From contig JAPPJC010000008.1 of assembly GCA_028820455.1 (NCBI GenBank), forward strand, positions 172 through 32,362: 32,191 nucleotides of DNA. The letters run 5' to 3'. Below, piece after piece: positions 1 through 7,922 of the stretch; position 1 is the stretch's first letter, and each line of letters starts with the position of its first letter. This stretch comes from Acidimicrobiaceae bacterium. GTDB taxonomy: Bacteria; Actinomycetota; Acidimicrobiia; Acidimicrobiales; Aldehydirespiratoraceae. A program made the translations under genes and the position numbers. The notes under the pieces are model-generated. The model was given only the letters and a program-made list of their open reading frames with translations. It did no database searches and was not told the origin of the DNA.

Positions 1-1
1 G

Positions 2-17
2 TGTTTCACGTGTAACG
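2..17. promoter_or_regulatory. parS: parS-like ParB binding site
   Basis: The 16-mer TGTTTCACGTGTAACG matches the bacterial parS consensus TGTTTCACGTGAAACA at 14 of 16 positions, with an intact CACGTG core. It lies about 0.5 kb upstream of parA-parB, where origin-proximal parS sites commonly occur. ParB would nucleate here and spread. The two mismatches are both in the right half-site, so binding may be weaker than at a perfect site. The site is at the window edge, so its other flank is unseen. Confidence 0.75.
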
Positions 18-530
18 GTTTGTTTGGGTGTTTGTGGTTATACGATGGTTGTTAACTGGTTAAGCTGTAAGCAAGCCTTCAATCTCGACCCTTTGTAAGC
101 TAAAACAAGATACAAAATTAAGATGAGAGCTAAATTAAAATCAGAGTGAAAGCGCAATTATCGCGAAGTGCAGCTTGAACACTCTGAAAGAATGTCCAAG
201 TATAACGCAGTGTTATGCCACAACGTGCTATAGTGTTGCAATGAGTGTTAGAGAATTAATAAGAGCAGGTTTGTGGGTTGATCGAAAAACCGCTAAAGCA
301 CTATGATGCCTATTGTGGGTCGCAAAACTTTTGGGCTAGTAAAGCCCCTTGAAATTTAGCTATGCGTCCACTAATCGCACTATTACTCACCAACCTCATT
401 ATGAAGAGTTACAAGGAAGATCTGCAAGATAGAAATTTACAAAATGGAGCCAGTGTTGATTATTATGAAACCTAGACGGTCCGTTCAATAACATCTAACC
501 TGTAATAGCTGTAGGCTTTAGGATAACACC
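18..530. other. Spacer upstream of parA, no gene seen
   Basis: About 510 bp of AT-rich sequence between the parS-like site and parA. I see no convincing gene. One 21-codon open frame (241-306, +) has no recognisable ribosome-binding site or family. The promoter of parAB is presumably here, but no clear -35/-10 pair stands out. The expected upstream neighbour in many actinobacteria (rsmG) would lie outside the window. Confidence 0.5.
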
Positions 531-1316
531 ATGCTAGACGAAGAATTTGATAGACATACTCGAGTATTTGCGGTTGCCAATCAAAAAGGCGGTGTAGGTA
601 AGACTACCACATCTGTGAACCTTTCAGCGTGTTTTGCTGAGTTGGGAATGCGGACACTAATAGTTGATCTAGATCCGCAGGCGAATGCTACAACAGCTGT
701 AGGAATTGATTCGCATCAGGTAGAAGCCTCACTATACGACGTCTTACTCAACGATGTGTTGATGGACGATATTGTCGAACCAACCGATTTTAAGAATCTT
801 TATTTGGCTCCTGCTAGTTTAGACCTAGCTGGTGCTGAAATTGAATTGGTGCCTGCATTAAATCGCGAGAGAAGACTTAGGGAAGCCATAAACAGTGTTG
901 CCCATGACTACGATATTGTGATTGTGGATTGCCCGCCTTCTTTGGGTGTGTTAACAATTAATGGCCTCACTGCTGCCCAAGAGGTCATCGTGCCTATACA
1001 AACAGAGTATTTTGCTCTTGAAGGTTTGGGACAATTAATTCGTAATATAGATCTTGTAAAACGCAATCTTAATCGTGATCTAAATATCTCTAAGATCATT
1101 CTTGTAATGTTTGATAAGCGCACCAAGCTATCTCACCAAGTGGCGGATGAAGTTCGCGAACATTTTGGAGACAAGGTGTGCAAGCAAGTAGTTCCCAGAG
1201 CCGTGAGGTTAAGCGAGGCACCATCTCACGGTCAGCCAATCATAGCATATGATCCACAATCTATTGGGTCAGACGCATACAGGGCCTTAGCAAAGGAGGT
1301 GCTCCATGGCTCGTAG
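531..1316 (+). CDS. parA: ParA/Soj chromosome-partitioning ATPase
   Basis: ParA-family ATPase (261 aa). It binds the nucleoid nonspecifically in its ATP state and, with ParB bound at parS, moves the origin regions apart. The deviant Walker A motif KGGVGKTTT is at residues 19-27, with the signature lysine at K19. The switch/Walker B stretch IVIVDCPPSLG and the partner region PRAVRLSEAPSHGQPI follow as in Soj proteins. The length is typical of chromosomal ParA. ATG start is preceded by AGGA at a workable distance. The stop overlaps parB by 11 bases, so the two are translationally coupled. Confidence 0.96.
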   Translation: MLDEEFDRHTRVFAVANQKGGVGKTTTSVNLSACFAELGMRTLIVDLDPQANATTAVGIDSHQVEASLYDVLLNDVLMDDIVEPTDFKNLYLAPASLDLAGAEIELVPALNRERRLREAINSVAHDYDIVIVDCPPSLGVLTINGLTAAQEVIVPIQTEYFALEGLGQLIRNIDLVKRNLNRDLNISKIILVMFDKRTKLSHQVADEVREHFGDKVCKQVVPRAVRLSEAPSHGQPIIAYDPQSIGSDAYRALAKEVLHGS

Positions 1317-2196
1317 TAGTGGACTAGGTAAAGGATTAGCCTCTCTAATTCCCTCGGATATATCTGAAGAAATCAGCGAATCCGCTTTGCGGCATATTGA
1401 TGTATCGCACGCTTATCCTAATCGTTTTCAACCCAGGGCACATTTCAATGAGGAAACATTGATAGCTCTAGCTGATTCAATAGCTGCGGTTGGAATGATT
1501 CAACCCATTATTGTTAGAGAGACAGATCAGGGTTATGAGATTCTAGCAGGAGAGCGGCGTTGGAGAGCAGCACAAAGAGCGGGCTTAAAACAAATACCAG
1601 CCTTGATCCGAAATTCTGATGACCTCAACAGTTTAGAGGTGTCTATCATTGAAAACATTCAACGTGATGACCTCAATGCTCTAGAGGAGGCAGCGGCTTA
1701 TCGTCAGTTGACCGACGAGTTTGAGTTAACTCAGGAACAAGTCGCTAATAAAATAGGGCGTTCTCGGTCCGCAGTAGCTAATGCCATAAGGTTGCTGAGT
1801 CTTCCAGTGGCAACGCAAAGGATGATTGTTGATGGTTGCCTATCCGCAGGGCATGGAAGAGCTATCCTCACGGTTAAGGGAGACAAAAATCGCCAGAAGA
1901 TAGCCAAAGAAATTTTGAAACACAACCTTTCGGTTAGAGAAACAGAGAAGCTCGCTGCTTCGATTAACAATGCGGAAGACAAATCAGATTCTGCTAAACA
2001 AAAACAGATATTTGAAGAGCATGAGGAAGCTCAAACAGGAGTTTTGGAACTTGAGGAATTGCTGACCACCCGTTTGAATGCCGAGGTTAATGTCAGAATA
2101 GTAAGAGGCGCACAAAGCCGTGGACAAGGTAAAATTGTTATCAAGTTTGAAGATTTGACAGATCTAGAACGAATCTATAACAGCATAGCATCCTAA
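1306..2196 (+). CDS. parB: ParB/Spo0J chromosome-partitioning protein
   Basis: DNA-binding CTPase-type ParB (296 aa), partner of ParA. The N-terminal ParA-stimulating start MARSSGLGKGLASLIP is visible. The nucleotide-binding box GERRWRAAQRAG is at 82-93 and ENIQRDDLNALEEA at 116-129. The helix-turn-helix TQEQVANKIGRSRSAVANA is at about 142-160. A C-terminal dimerisation domain follows after a charged linker (about 215-245). Start ATG has a strong AAAGGAGGT ribosome-binding site lying inside the end of parA. The gene converges with cwlM, with only 40 bp between the stops and no clear terminator. Confidence 0.96.
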   Translation: MARSSGLGKGLASLIPSDISEEISESALRHIDVSHAYPNRFQPRAHFNEETLIALADSIAAVGMIQPIIVRETDQGYEILAGERRWRAAQRAGLKQIPALIRNSDDLNSLEVSIIENIQRDDLNALEEAAAYRQLTDEFELTQEQVANKIGRSRSAVANAIRLLSLPVATQRMIVDGCLSAGHGRAILTVKGDKNRQKIAKEILKHNLSVRETEKLAASINNAEDKSDSAKQKQIFEEHEEAQTGVLELEELLTTRLNAEVNVRIVRGAQSRGQGKIVIKFEDLTDLERIYNSIAS

Positions 2197-2236
2197 GTTT
2201 TGAGACTTACCAACGGTATATGGGCGACTGGCAATA

Positions 2237-3214
2237 TTAGCCAGGCACTGGTTGGAAGCACCAATTCATAACCGCAGAAGTAAGAGCTTCAGCAATTTCA
2301 GGTGCATGGGTTACTACCTTCGCTCCAGGCCCCAACCTACACCATACAGCTGGCATGCGAGTCTCGCGAAGAATCGGTATTTTCAAACCGGTTATGATCA
2401 AAGTTTCTCGAAAAAGTGACTGCAAGGCATTAACACACTGGTCAGCGAGAGCCTGACCACCAGTCGATTTAAATCCTGATGTGGCGAAGTATGACACATC
2501 CAGCCTTCTAGTCGTTGATGTTATCCCGATATAAGCATCCCCACCCCAATTGTTGGATGTATGGGCTTGATATGACAGATTTGATGATTCTAAAGAAAGA
2601 ACCTTTGCGCCTGATCGGCGCAATTGACGGGCGACCGCATTTGCGATAACAGGCAAGTCTCCTATATTCCCGACCACAATTTTGCGACCTTCCACCAAAC
2701 ACGGCTGTTGACGTAACCGTTCATGCTCGCGTACTTCTGTTATTGTGAGTTCTCCAGCGGATTGTTTGGAGAGACGATGAAGTGTGTGCAATGTGATTCT
2801 TCCAACTACTCCATCCACAGGTATGCCAACATTATGCTGAAATTGTTGGACAGCTTTTTGTGTGTCGAAACCAAATATTCCATCAACCCAACCGACATCA
2901 AAACCCAGCTTGCCTAGTCGTTGTTGCAGATCGCTTATGTCGTCTCCGTGCATCATGGGCAGATGGTAGTAGAGCAGTCTGTCGCCAAGCTGGTAGTCGG
3001 CTTCAACTAAAGCGGCCCAAGAATACGGCCCGCAAATGCCATCTGCTATAAGTCCTCGATCGGCTTGGAATTTTTTTAAGGCAGCTTCAGTAGCAGGGCC
3101 AAAGAAATAATGATCTTCAGCTGTTTCATAACCGGCGAGAGCTAACCGTTGCTGTAGATCAAAAACAGCTTCTCCAGTATCACCTAGTCTTAATGATGCC
3201 ACAACACCTATCAA
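2237..3214 (-). CDS. cwlM: CwlM-like peptidoglycan regulator with degenerate amidase_3 domain
   Basis: Two N-terminal PG-binding-1 repeats are visible at about 9-70 and 88-148 (DLQQRLALAGY; DLQQRLGKLGF...DGIFGFDTQKAVQQFQ). A shortened amidase_3-like fold runs from about 175 to the end. The segment that normally carries the first zinc histidine (DPGHGG) is missing, and the second histidine motif reads IGITST. NNWGGDAYIG and LRETRMPAVWCRLG still mark the fold. There is no signal peptide. This fits mycobacterial CwlM, a cytoplasmic, non-hydrolytic regulator of peptidoglycan precursor synthesis, rather than an autolysin. Position (after trxB-trxA, convergent to parAB) is the classical cwlM locus. 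Start is TTG (3214); a GTG five codons in is the alternative. Confidence 0.8.
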   Translation of the reverse strand: MIGVVASLRLGDTGEAVFDLQQRLALAGYETAEDHYFFGPATEAALKKFQADRGLIADGICGPYSWAALVEADYQLGDRLLYYHLPMMHGDDISDLQQRLGKLGFDVGWVDGIFGFDTQKAVQQFQHNVGIPVDGVVGRITLHTLHRLSKQSAGELTITEVREHERLRQQPCLVEGRKIVVGNIGDLPVIANAVARQLRRSGAKVLSLESSNLSYQAHTSNNWGGDAYIGITSTTRRLDVSYFATSGFKSTGGQALADQCVNALQSLFRETLIITGLKIPILRETRMPAVWCRLGPGAKVVTHAPEIAEALTSAVMNWCFQPVPG

Positions 3215-3359
3215 ACTGTTTTATTGTCCTGTGGCCAATAAATGAAAATTGTCAGACAAGTAAGTAAAGACTAATCAAAACAAGAATCAATAAAAAATGA
3301 ACTGCACTTTGCAAGACAAGTCTTGGTTTGCATCAGCTTATCAAGCTACAAGCAAACAT

Positions 3360-3686
3360 TTAGAGATGTTCTGCCAGGTCTTTAAGCAGAGCTGTTTTAG
3401 ACTTGGCTCCCACAAGTCTAGCTACCGGTTTGCCCTCCTTGAAAAGGATCATTGTCGGGATGCTCATAACTTGAAAACGTTGAGCTAAATTGGGATACTC
3501 ATCCACGTTGAGTTTGGCAATTTTAAGTTTCTCGGCTTGTTCTTCAGCAATCTCTTTGAGTATTGGTGCGATCATTTTGCATGGACCACACCATTCGGCC
3601 CAAAAGTCGACTAGCACAGGCTCGCCTGAGGTGTTGATTGTTTGGTCGAAGTTTGATTCCGACAATGTTGAAATTGCAGTTCCCAT
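3360..3686 (-). CDS. trxA: Thioredoxin
   Basis: Thioredoxin (108 aa), the cytoplasmic dithiol reductant recycled by the TrxB encoded just upstream. Active site WCGPC is at residues 32-36, preceded by VLVDFWAEW. The cis-proline loop SIPT and the C-terminal GAKSKTALLKDL are as in the family, and the length is standard. ATG start has a strong AAGGAG ribosome-binding site. It lies between trxB (143 bp upstream) and cwlM (145 bp downstream) on the same strand, the usual actinobacterial order. Confidence 0.97.
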   Translation of the reverse strand: MGTAISTLSESNFDQTINTSGEPVLVDFWAEWCGPCKMIAPILKEIAEEQAEKLKIAKLNVDEYPNLAQRFQVMSIPTMILFKEGKPVARLVGAKSKTALLKDLAEHL

Positions 3687-3829
3687 TATGACTCCTTACA
3701 AATTGTTGTGTGGCAAATTATTGTGTGAAGTTTACCTATTGTGGCTGAAATAATTGTTTTTCTGTTTCATGGTTTGAGCACTGCTGGGCCATTATCAGTA
3801 TGACCAATGGATTCGCATTAATGCAAAGC

Positions 3830-4789
3830 TCAATGTTCGAGAGCCTCAAGATAACGTTCAGCATCGATTGCTGCCATGCAACCTGACCCTGCCGCTGTCA
3901 CTGCTTGGCGGTATTTGTCGTCTTGCACATCACCACAGGCGAAAACTCCCTCGACAGCTGTTTTGGTTGATCCCTCTTCTGTGATCAAATAACCATTGGG
4001 TTTCATCTCTAACTGGTCGATAAATAGACTGGTATTGGGAAGGTGTCCAATAGCAATAAAACATCCTGACACATCAAGTGTTGATAGCTCGTCTTTAACC
4101 AAATTTCGCACTTGAAGCCCTGACAGGGTTGATTCTCCCAAGTATTCTTCTACAACACTGTCCCACAGAAAATCAATCGAACTGTTGGAGAAGGCTCTTT
4201 CTTGCATTATTTTAGAGGCTCGCAATCGGTTACGCCGGTGAATCACTGTCACTTTAGAAGCGAATCGGGTAAGGAAGAGGGCTTCTTCCATAGCAGAATC
4301 ACCACCACCGATTACAGCTATGTGTTGATTCCGGAAGAAAAAACCATCGCAGGTCGCACACGTGGATAGTCCACGGCCAAGAAAATCATTTTCACGTTCG
4401 AGGTTTAGCATCAAAGATCGGGCACCTGTAGCTATTATGACAGTATGAGTGTCGATAGTGGGTGTAGTAGAAGTAGGATCGCCTACCCAAATCTTGTATG
4501 GACGGCTTGTCAAATCTACGCGTGAGGCTTTTTCTGTTTTCATGGTTGAACCAAAGCGAATAGCTTGATCTCGACAGCTGGCCATTAGTTCAGGGCCCAT
4601 GATACCGTTAGGAAACCCTGGGTAATTTTCAACATCGGTGGTCAGCATGAGCTGGCCTCCCGGCTGATCGCTTGTGGAGCTAGGTTCACCTTCCAAAACG
4701 ACAGGCTGCAAGTTAGCTCGGGCTGTGTAAATGGCTGCAGTGAGTCCAGCAGGCCCCGCTCCAATGATAACTACATTTTTTGCCTTCAT
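3830..4789 (-). CDS. trxB: Thioredoxin-disulfide reductase
   Basis: NADPH-dependent flavoprotein (319 aa) that reduces TrxA. The FAD-binding GAGPAG is at 10-15, redox-active CATC at 144-147, and NADPH-binding GGGDSA at 161-166. HRRNRLRAS (NADPH 2'-phosphate binding) and the C-terminal FAD motif GVFACGDVQDDKYRQ are all present. Length is typical. It is in line with trxA and cwlM on the minus strand. About 240 bp separate it from the membrane-protein gene upstream, so it may also have its own promoter there; I see no clear elements. Confidence 0.96.
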   Translation of the reverse strand: MKAKNVVIIGAGPAGLTAAIYTARANLQPVVLEGEPSSTSDQPGGQLMLTTDVENYPGFPNGIMGPELMASCRDQAIRFGSTMKTEKASRVDLTSRPYKIWVGDPTSTTPTIDTHTVIIATGARSLMLNLERENDFLGRGLSTCATCDGFFFRNQHIAVIGGGDSAMEEALFLTRFASKVTVIHRRNRLRASKIMQERAFSNSSIDFLWDSVVEEYLGESTLSGLQVRNLVKDELSTLDVSGCFIAIGHLPNTSLFIDQLEMKPNGYLITEEGSTKTAVEGVFACGDVQDDKYRQAVTAAGSGCMAAIDAERYLEALEH

Positions 4790-5029
4790 GTATTCAGTAT
4801 GGTTCTTGACTGTCTTTTGATGTTGTTCGGAGGTGGTAGGCTGGGCAAGAGGCTGAACAAAGTGCTGATGCAGGAGGAGCCGACGGACAATTGGTCAGTA
4901 GCTCGGCTGCAAGACTGCCTATGCCAACATCGCTAATGCTAGTAGCTGAGCCTGCTTATGACAAGAAGGACGATCAAGAAGCTAAAGTTGGACTTCTCGC
5001 TCAACAGCTTCTATCAGCGAGTCTCAGCA

Positions 5030-5461
5030 TTATCTCAATAAGGCATAGGACATGACAGATAGGATAAGCACAAAGTCAATCGCAATAGCCACAAATATGG
5101 GTCTAGCAGTAGATGTACGTGCCTTCCAAGTGCCAAGCCCTAAAATTGTTACAAGCGCGCCAATGAAGGCATGGGCAGTCCAGGTAGCTGATCCGATGCC
5201 ATCTCCTATTGGTAGATGAGCGTCGGCTAGCCTCACCGCAGCGACAATTGATAAGACCAGCAAAGCCATAAAAGCTGATATGGCGACCAGGCCATACACC
5301 ATGGAGCGAACTATTAGAGATAGGTTGTCAATGGTGTGAGAGCGAATCGTGCCTACCGTTGTAACGATTTTGTCTGCAACAATGGCAGGCCAATCTTCAC
5401 CTCCAAGCTCTAGTTGTAGGTTTTCCGATTTATTGTTTTCTTTACGATCCTCTTTGGTCAT
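5030..5461 (-). CDS. Three-TM membrane protein of unknown function
   Basis: A 143-aa protein with a charged, Asn/Glu-rich cytoplasmic N-terminus (1-50) and three hydrophobic segments at about 52-79, 94-113 and 122-142. It resembles the small membrane proteins (holin-X-like/phage-holin superfamily layout) often found near trxB and sigma genes in actinobacteria, but I cannot assign a family with certainty. Start is ATG, with AAGG close upstream. It is 37 bp downstream of the anti-sigma-like gene on the same strand, so it is probably co-transcribed and may belong to the same envelope-stress regulon. Confidence 0.7.
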   Translation of the reverse strand: MTKEDRKENNKSENLQLELGGEDWPAIVADKIVTTVGTIRSHTIDNLSLIVRSMVYGLVAISAFMALLVLSIVAAVRLADAHLPIGDGIGSATWTAHAFIGALVTILGLGTWKARTSTARPIFVAIAIDFVLILSVMSYALLR

Positions 5462-5498
5462 GACCTTATCTTAACTTAGGAGTGTGACATTAACTGAA

Positions 5499-6866
5499 TC
5501 AGTTGAGTAGTACTTTTCCAACTGTTGGAACACAGTAGGGTGATGTGGCAGAAACAACAACTAGCAGTTCTTCGTGATTATGCACTATCACATCGAACGT
5601 TTCTAAATTCAGATCGAACGTTTCTAAATCGTCTACGGTGAGTTCGTCCATGAACAGTGAATCATTCTCGAGTTCGTCAATGTCAATGGCTATGGATGTA
5701 AAAGCATAGGCTTCATCTGGGTTATAGTCTAAATCCATGGCTATGGAAAACTCCATTAAACGTGGTGTGCATTTCCCTGATGGTGCTAGTTGAATGTCAG
5801 GAGGGCGTAGTGCGAAGTATTGTGGAAGAATAGTCAGAAATTCGGCTTGGCTAGTGATGTTGTCTAACAGAATGGCCTTTTCCGGTATCGATGCCATCGA
5901 CGGAATGATTATCTCATCTGCAAATCCACCCCAGCTGTCAAACATGGATTTCGGCATGTAAACAGGAGAGTTTGCCCAGTACGTTCGATGCTGCGTTCCT
6001 GCCTTTTCTTCGGCTTCTGGAGTGTCTCCTAGAATATCTCCACCCCGGTAAGCTTCTGTGTGTATTGTGTCGGCCCCGGCCGGATCAGTTAACCCATCTT
6101 GAATTTCATTGCTCCACATGTCATATTCCTTGAGTAACAATGAATCAGACGCACCAGAAAAGTCCTCTTCGTCTGTGGGTGAATCATCAACTACGTCTTG
6201 ACCTGAATCTGCGCTTGCGGACAGGATGTCGTTCATGTCGCTTGAGACGCTGTTCACAGAGATGTTTTGCGTGTACAACTGAGCAACATTGGCAAACATG
6301 GCGTAGAATGCGTATATGCCTATAGCTGGAACAACTAAACTCAATCCCACAAATAAACGAAGACGAGCAGTAGGTGAAAGGGATCGAACCCATTCTCTCA
6401 GTGAAAAGCCTGCAGTTGGAGTGCGCGTTCTACGTGCTTGACGGCTAGAAGCCTCGGGTGGCACCTTCAATAGCGGGAGGCTTCGTTGCGATTGTCTCCG
6501 CAGCTGCCTCTGCTGCATAACCGGTTCCGCAACCGGTTCGATGAGGGGTTCTTCAACGAGAGGTTCGGCAAGACGACTGGCCGGTTTGGTGGTCTGGGTG
6601 GTTCCAGTCGAGGTTTGTGCAGTTTTGGATTCAGTTAACCAGGCGGCTGCCTCAACGGCGGCATTGATATGACTGTCTCGGATTTCTTCGGTTGGTGTAG
6701 GTGGGGAGGATTTAAGAACGTCACGCAATGCCGAGAATTGTTCTGCATAATTCTGTAGGTCTGGGTTGGCTTCTATGTCAGCGTTTTCTCGCTCGCTGGT
6801 CTCGTTGTCGATGTAAGATGATACAAGACGACTGTATTTATGGCTGTGGAGTGCAAAACGTTTCAT
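5499..6866 (-). CDS. Anti-sigma-factor-like transmembrane protein
   Basis: A 455-aa protein. The N-terminal about 75 residues (YSRLVSSYIDNETSERENAD..., LRDVLKSSPPTPTEEIRD) look like the cytoplasmic anti-sigma domain of actinobacterial regulators, but no HxxxCxxC zinc motif is present. A Glu/Pro-rich linker (100-120) and a basic stretch (121-165) precede one transmembrane helix at about 171-192. An acidic extracytoplasmic domain of about 260 residues follows and is not recognised. An in-frame microrepeat (LETFDLNLETFDV) is encoded by a short tandem DNA duplication around 5593-5626. It follows the ECF sigma gene on the same strand, so it probably holds that sigma factor. The 244-bp gap between the two is unusually long for such a pair. 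Confidence 0.65.
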   Translation of the reverse strand: MKRFALHSHKYSRLVSSYIDNETSERENADIEANPDLQNYAEQFSALRDVLKSSPPTPTEEIRDSHINAAVEAAAWLTESKTAQTSTGTTQTTKPASRLAEPLVEEPLIEPVAEPVMQQRQLRRQSQRSLPLLKVPPEASSRQARRTRTPTAGFSLREWVRSLSPTARLRLFVGLSLVVPAIGIYAFYAMFANVAQLYTQNISVNSVSSDMNDILSASADSGQDVVDDSPTDEEDFSGASDSLLLKEYDMWSNEIQDGLTDPAGADTIHTEAYRGGDILGDTPEAEEKAGTQHRTYWANSPVYMPKSMFDSWGGFADEIIIPSMASIPEKAILLDNITSQAEFLTILPQYFALRPPDIQLAPSGKCTPRLMEFSIAMDLDYNPDEAYAFTSIAIDIDELENDSLFMDELTVDDLETFDLNLETFDVIVHNHEELLVVVSATSPYCVPTVGKVLLN

Positions 6867-7110
6867 GACGGATCAAATGTATTGAAAAGATTGCGATTAT
6901 TACATTAGAAATATTTATCCTAGTAATATTATGACACTTGCCGAACCGACAAGGTTCCCAAGAATTTCAAGTATTATTCGGTATTTCGTGATCTGTATTA
7001 GTTTAGTATTAGTTTACAATTGTGTAGCTTCTATTAAGATAGCTTGTTGCTCCTGAACATTTCTGTTGGTTTGCTACTGAAAATAGGTGTTTTTGAGCGG
7101 GTTTCAGTGC

Positions 7111-7677
7111 TTATTGTGGGTATATGGCTTTTGCTAGACCGGCTCGACCTCGAGCAATCCGTGAACGAACTGTACCTAACGGAATTTTTAGTATTTCGCC
7201 TATTTCTTCATAGCTGAACCCCACGACATCGCGCAGCACAACAGCAGCCCTAAAAGCTTCAGGCAATTCAACTAAAGCTTTGTGGAGTTGTAGTCGATCC
7301 ACCACTACACCAGCAGGGTCACCTGTTTTGTTGTTACCCCCCGCAAACCGTTCGACATCTTCTCGTTCTGGAAGGCCGACAATGGGACGTCGCGAACGTC
7401 GACGTAATTCGCTTAATGCCGTGTTGGTGGCTACACGATAAACCCAAGTAGAAAATTTGGATTTACCCGTAAATCTGGGAATCCCCTTAGCAACAGCGAT
7501 AAGTGCTTCTTGGGCGGCGTCCTGGCCGTCAGCTTCATTGTTGGTCAAGCGTAGGCAAATTGCGTATATCTGGTTGTAATGTTGGCTCAGCAAATGCTGC
7601 AGAGCCTGCTGATTTCCTGCTTTAGCAGCTTCAACCAGAGCATTTTCATCCTGTTCGGTGTGAGATCTGCTTGTAAT
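7111..7677 (-). CDS. ECF-type RNA polymerase sigma factor (SigM position), non-canonical start
   Basis: Sigma-70 family, ECF group. Region 2 is visible (QEALIAVAKGIPRFTGKSKF then STWVYRVATNTALSELRRR). Region 4 HTH is visible too (FSYEEIGEILKIPLGTVRSRIARGR). The first ATG/GTG/TTG in frame is TTG at 7593, but this lies inside region 2. Conserved sigma N-terminal sequence (DENALVEAAKAGNQQALQHL) continues upstream in the same frame up to a TAG at 7690-7692. No ATG, GTG or TTG occurs in that stretch. The coordinates given use ATT at 7677, which has GGAG nine bases upstream (AUU starts are known, e.g. infC). A 21-bp tandem duplication abuts the start region and may have destroyed the original start. 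Location next to an anti-sigma gene and trxB-trxA-cwlM matches actinobacterial sigM. Confidence 0.8.
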   Translation of the reverse strand: MTSRSHTEQDENALVEAAKAGNQQALQHLLSQHYNQIYAICLRLTNNEADGQDAAQEALIAVAKGIPRFTGKSKFSTWVYRVATNTALSELRRRSRRPIVGLPEREDVERFAGGNNKTGDPAGVVVDRLQLHKALVELPEAFRAAVVLRDVVGFSYEEIGEILKIPLGTVRSRIARGRAGLAKAIYPQ

Positions 7678-7690
7678 CGGAACACGCTCC

Positions 7691-7732
7691 TAAATCACAT
7701 CAACACACGAATAAATCACATCAACACACGAA
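7691..7732. repeat. 21-bp perfect tandem duplication at the sigma-gene leader
   Basis: Two adjacent identical 21-bp units (7691-7711 and 7712-7732; each begins TAAATCACATC). They lie immediately upstream of the sigma-factor coding sequence, read on the minus strand. The unit supplies the in-frame TAG that closes the sigma reading frame upstream and abuts the GGAG used as its likely ribosome-binding site. Confidence 0.9.
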
Positions 7733-7850
7733 AAGATTCTTACAAACAGTGCAGCAGGCAATACAAAGAGTCACAGTCACGTCGAACATTTGGATTTGCG
7801 GCTATTCAACGATATTCAACAGGCTGTCCAATGTACTGTGCATCACCATA

Positions 7851-7877
7851 ACCGTACGGTGGTTCATACCGTACGGT
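7851..7877. promoter_or_regulatory. Paired 10-bp palindromes, possible operator or hairpin
   Basis: Two copies of the perfect palindrome ACCGTACGGT (7851-7860 and 7868-7877) are separated by 7 bp, centre-to-centre 17 bp. A degenerate third half (ATACGGT) is at about 7882-7888. They lie between the 3' end of degV and the sigma gene. They could be an operator for a dimeric regulator, or in RNA a 10-bp stem with a 7-nt loop acting as degV terminator. No U-tract follows, so a standard intrinsic terminator is unlikely. Confidence 0.5.
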
Positions 7878-7922
7878 AACTATACGGTGTGTTGTCCAAC
7901 CCAACCATATATCGATAGGATG

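Noticed and set aside
241-306. 21-codon frame upstream of parA
   Set aside because: No ribosome-binding site and too short to support without conservation data.
4828-5045. Open plus-strand frame of about 60 codons opposite the end of the membrane-protein gene
   Set aside because: No ATG or ribosome-binding site near its beginning and no family features. It runs antisense into a real gene.
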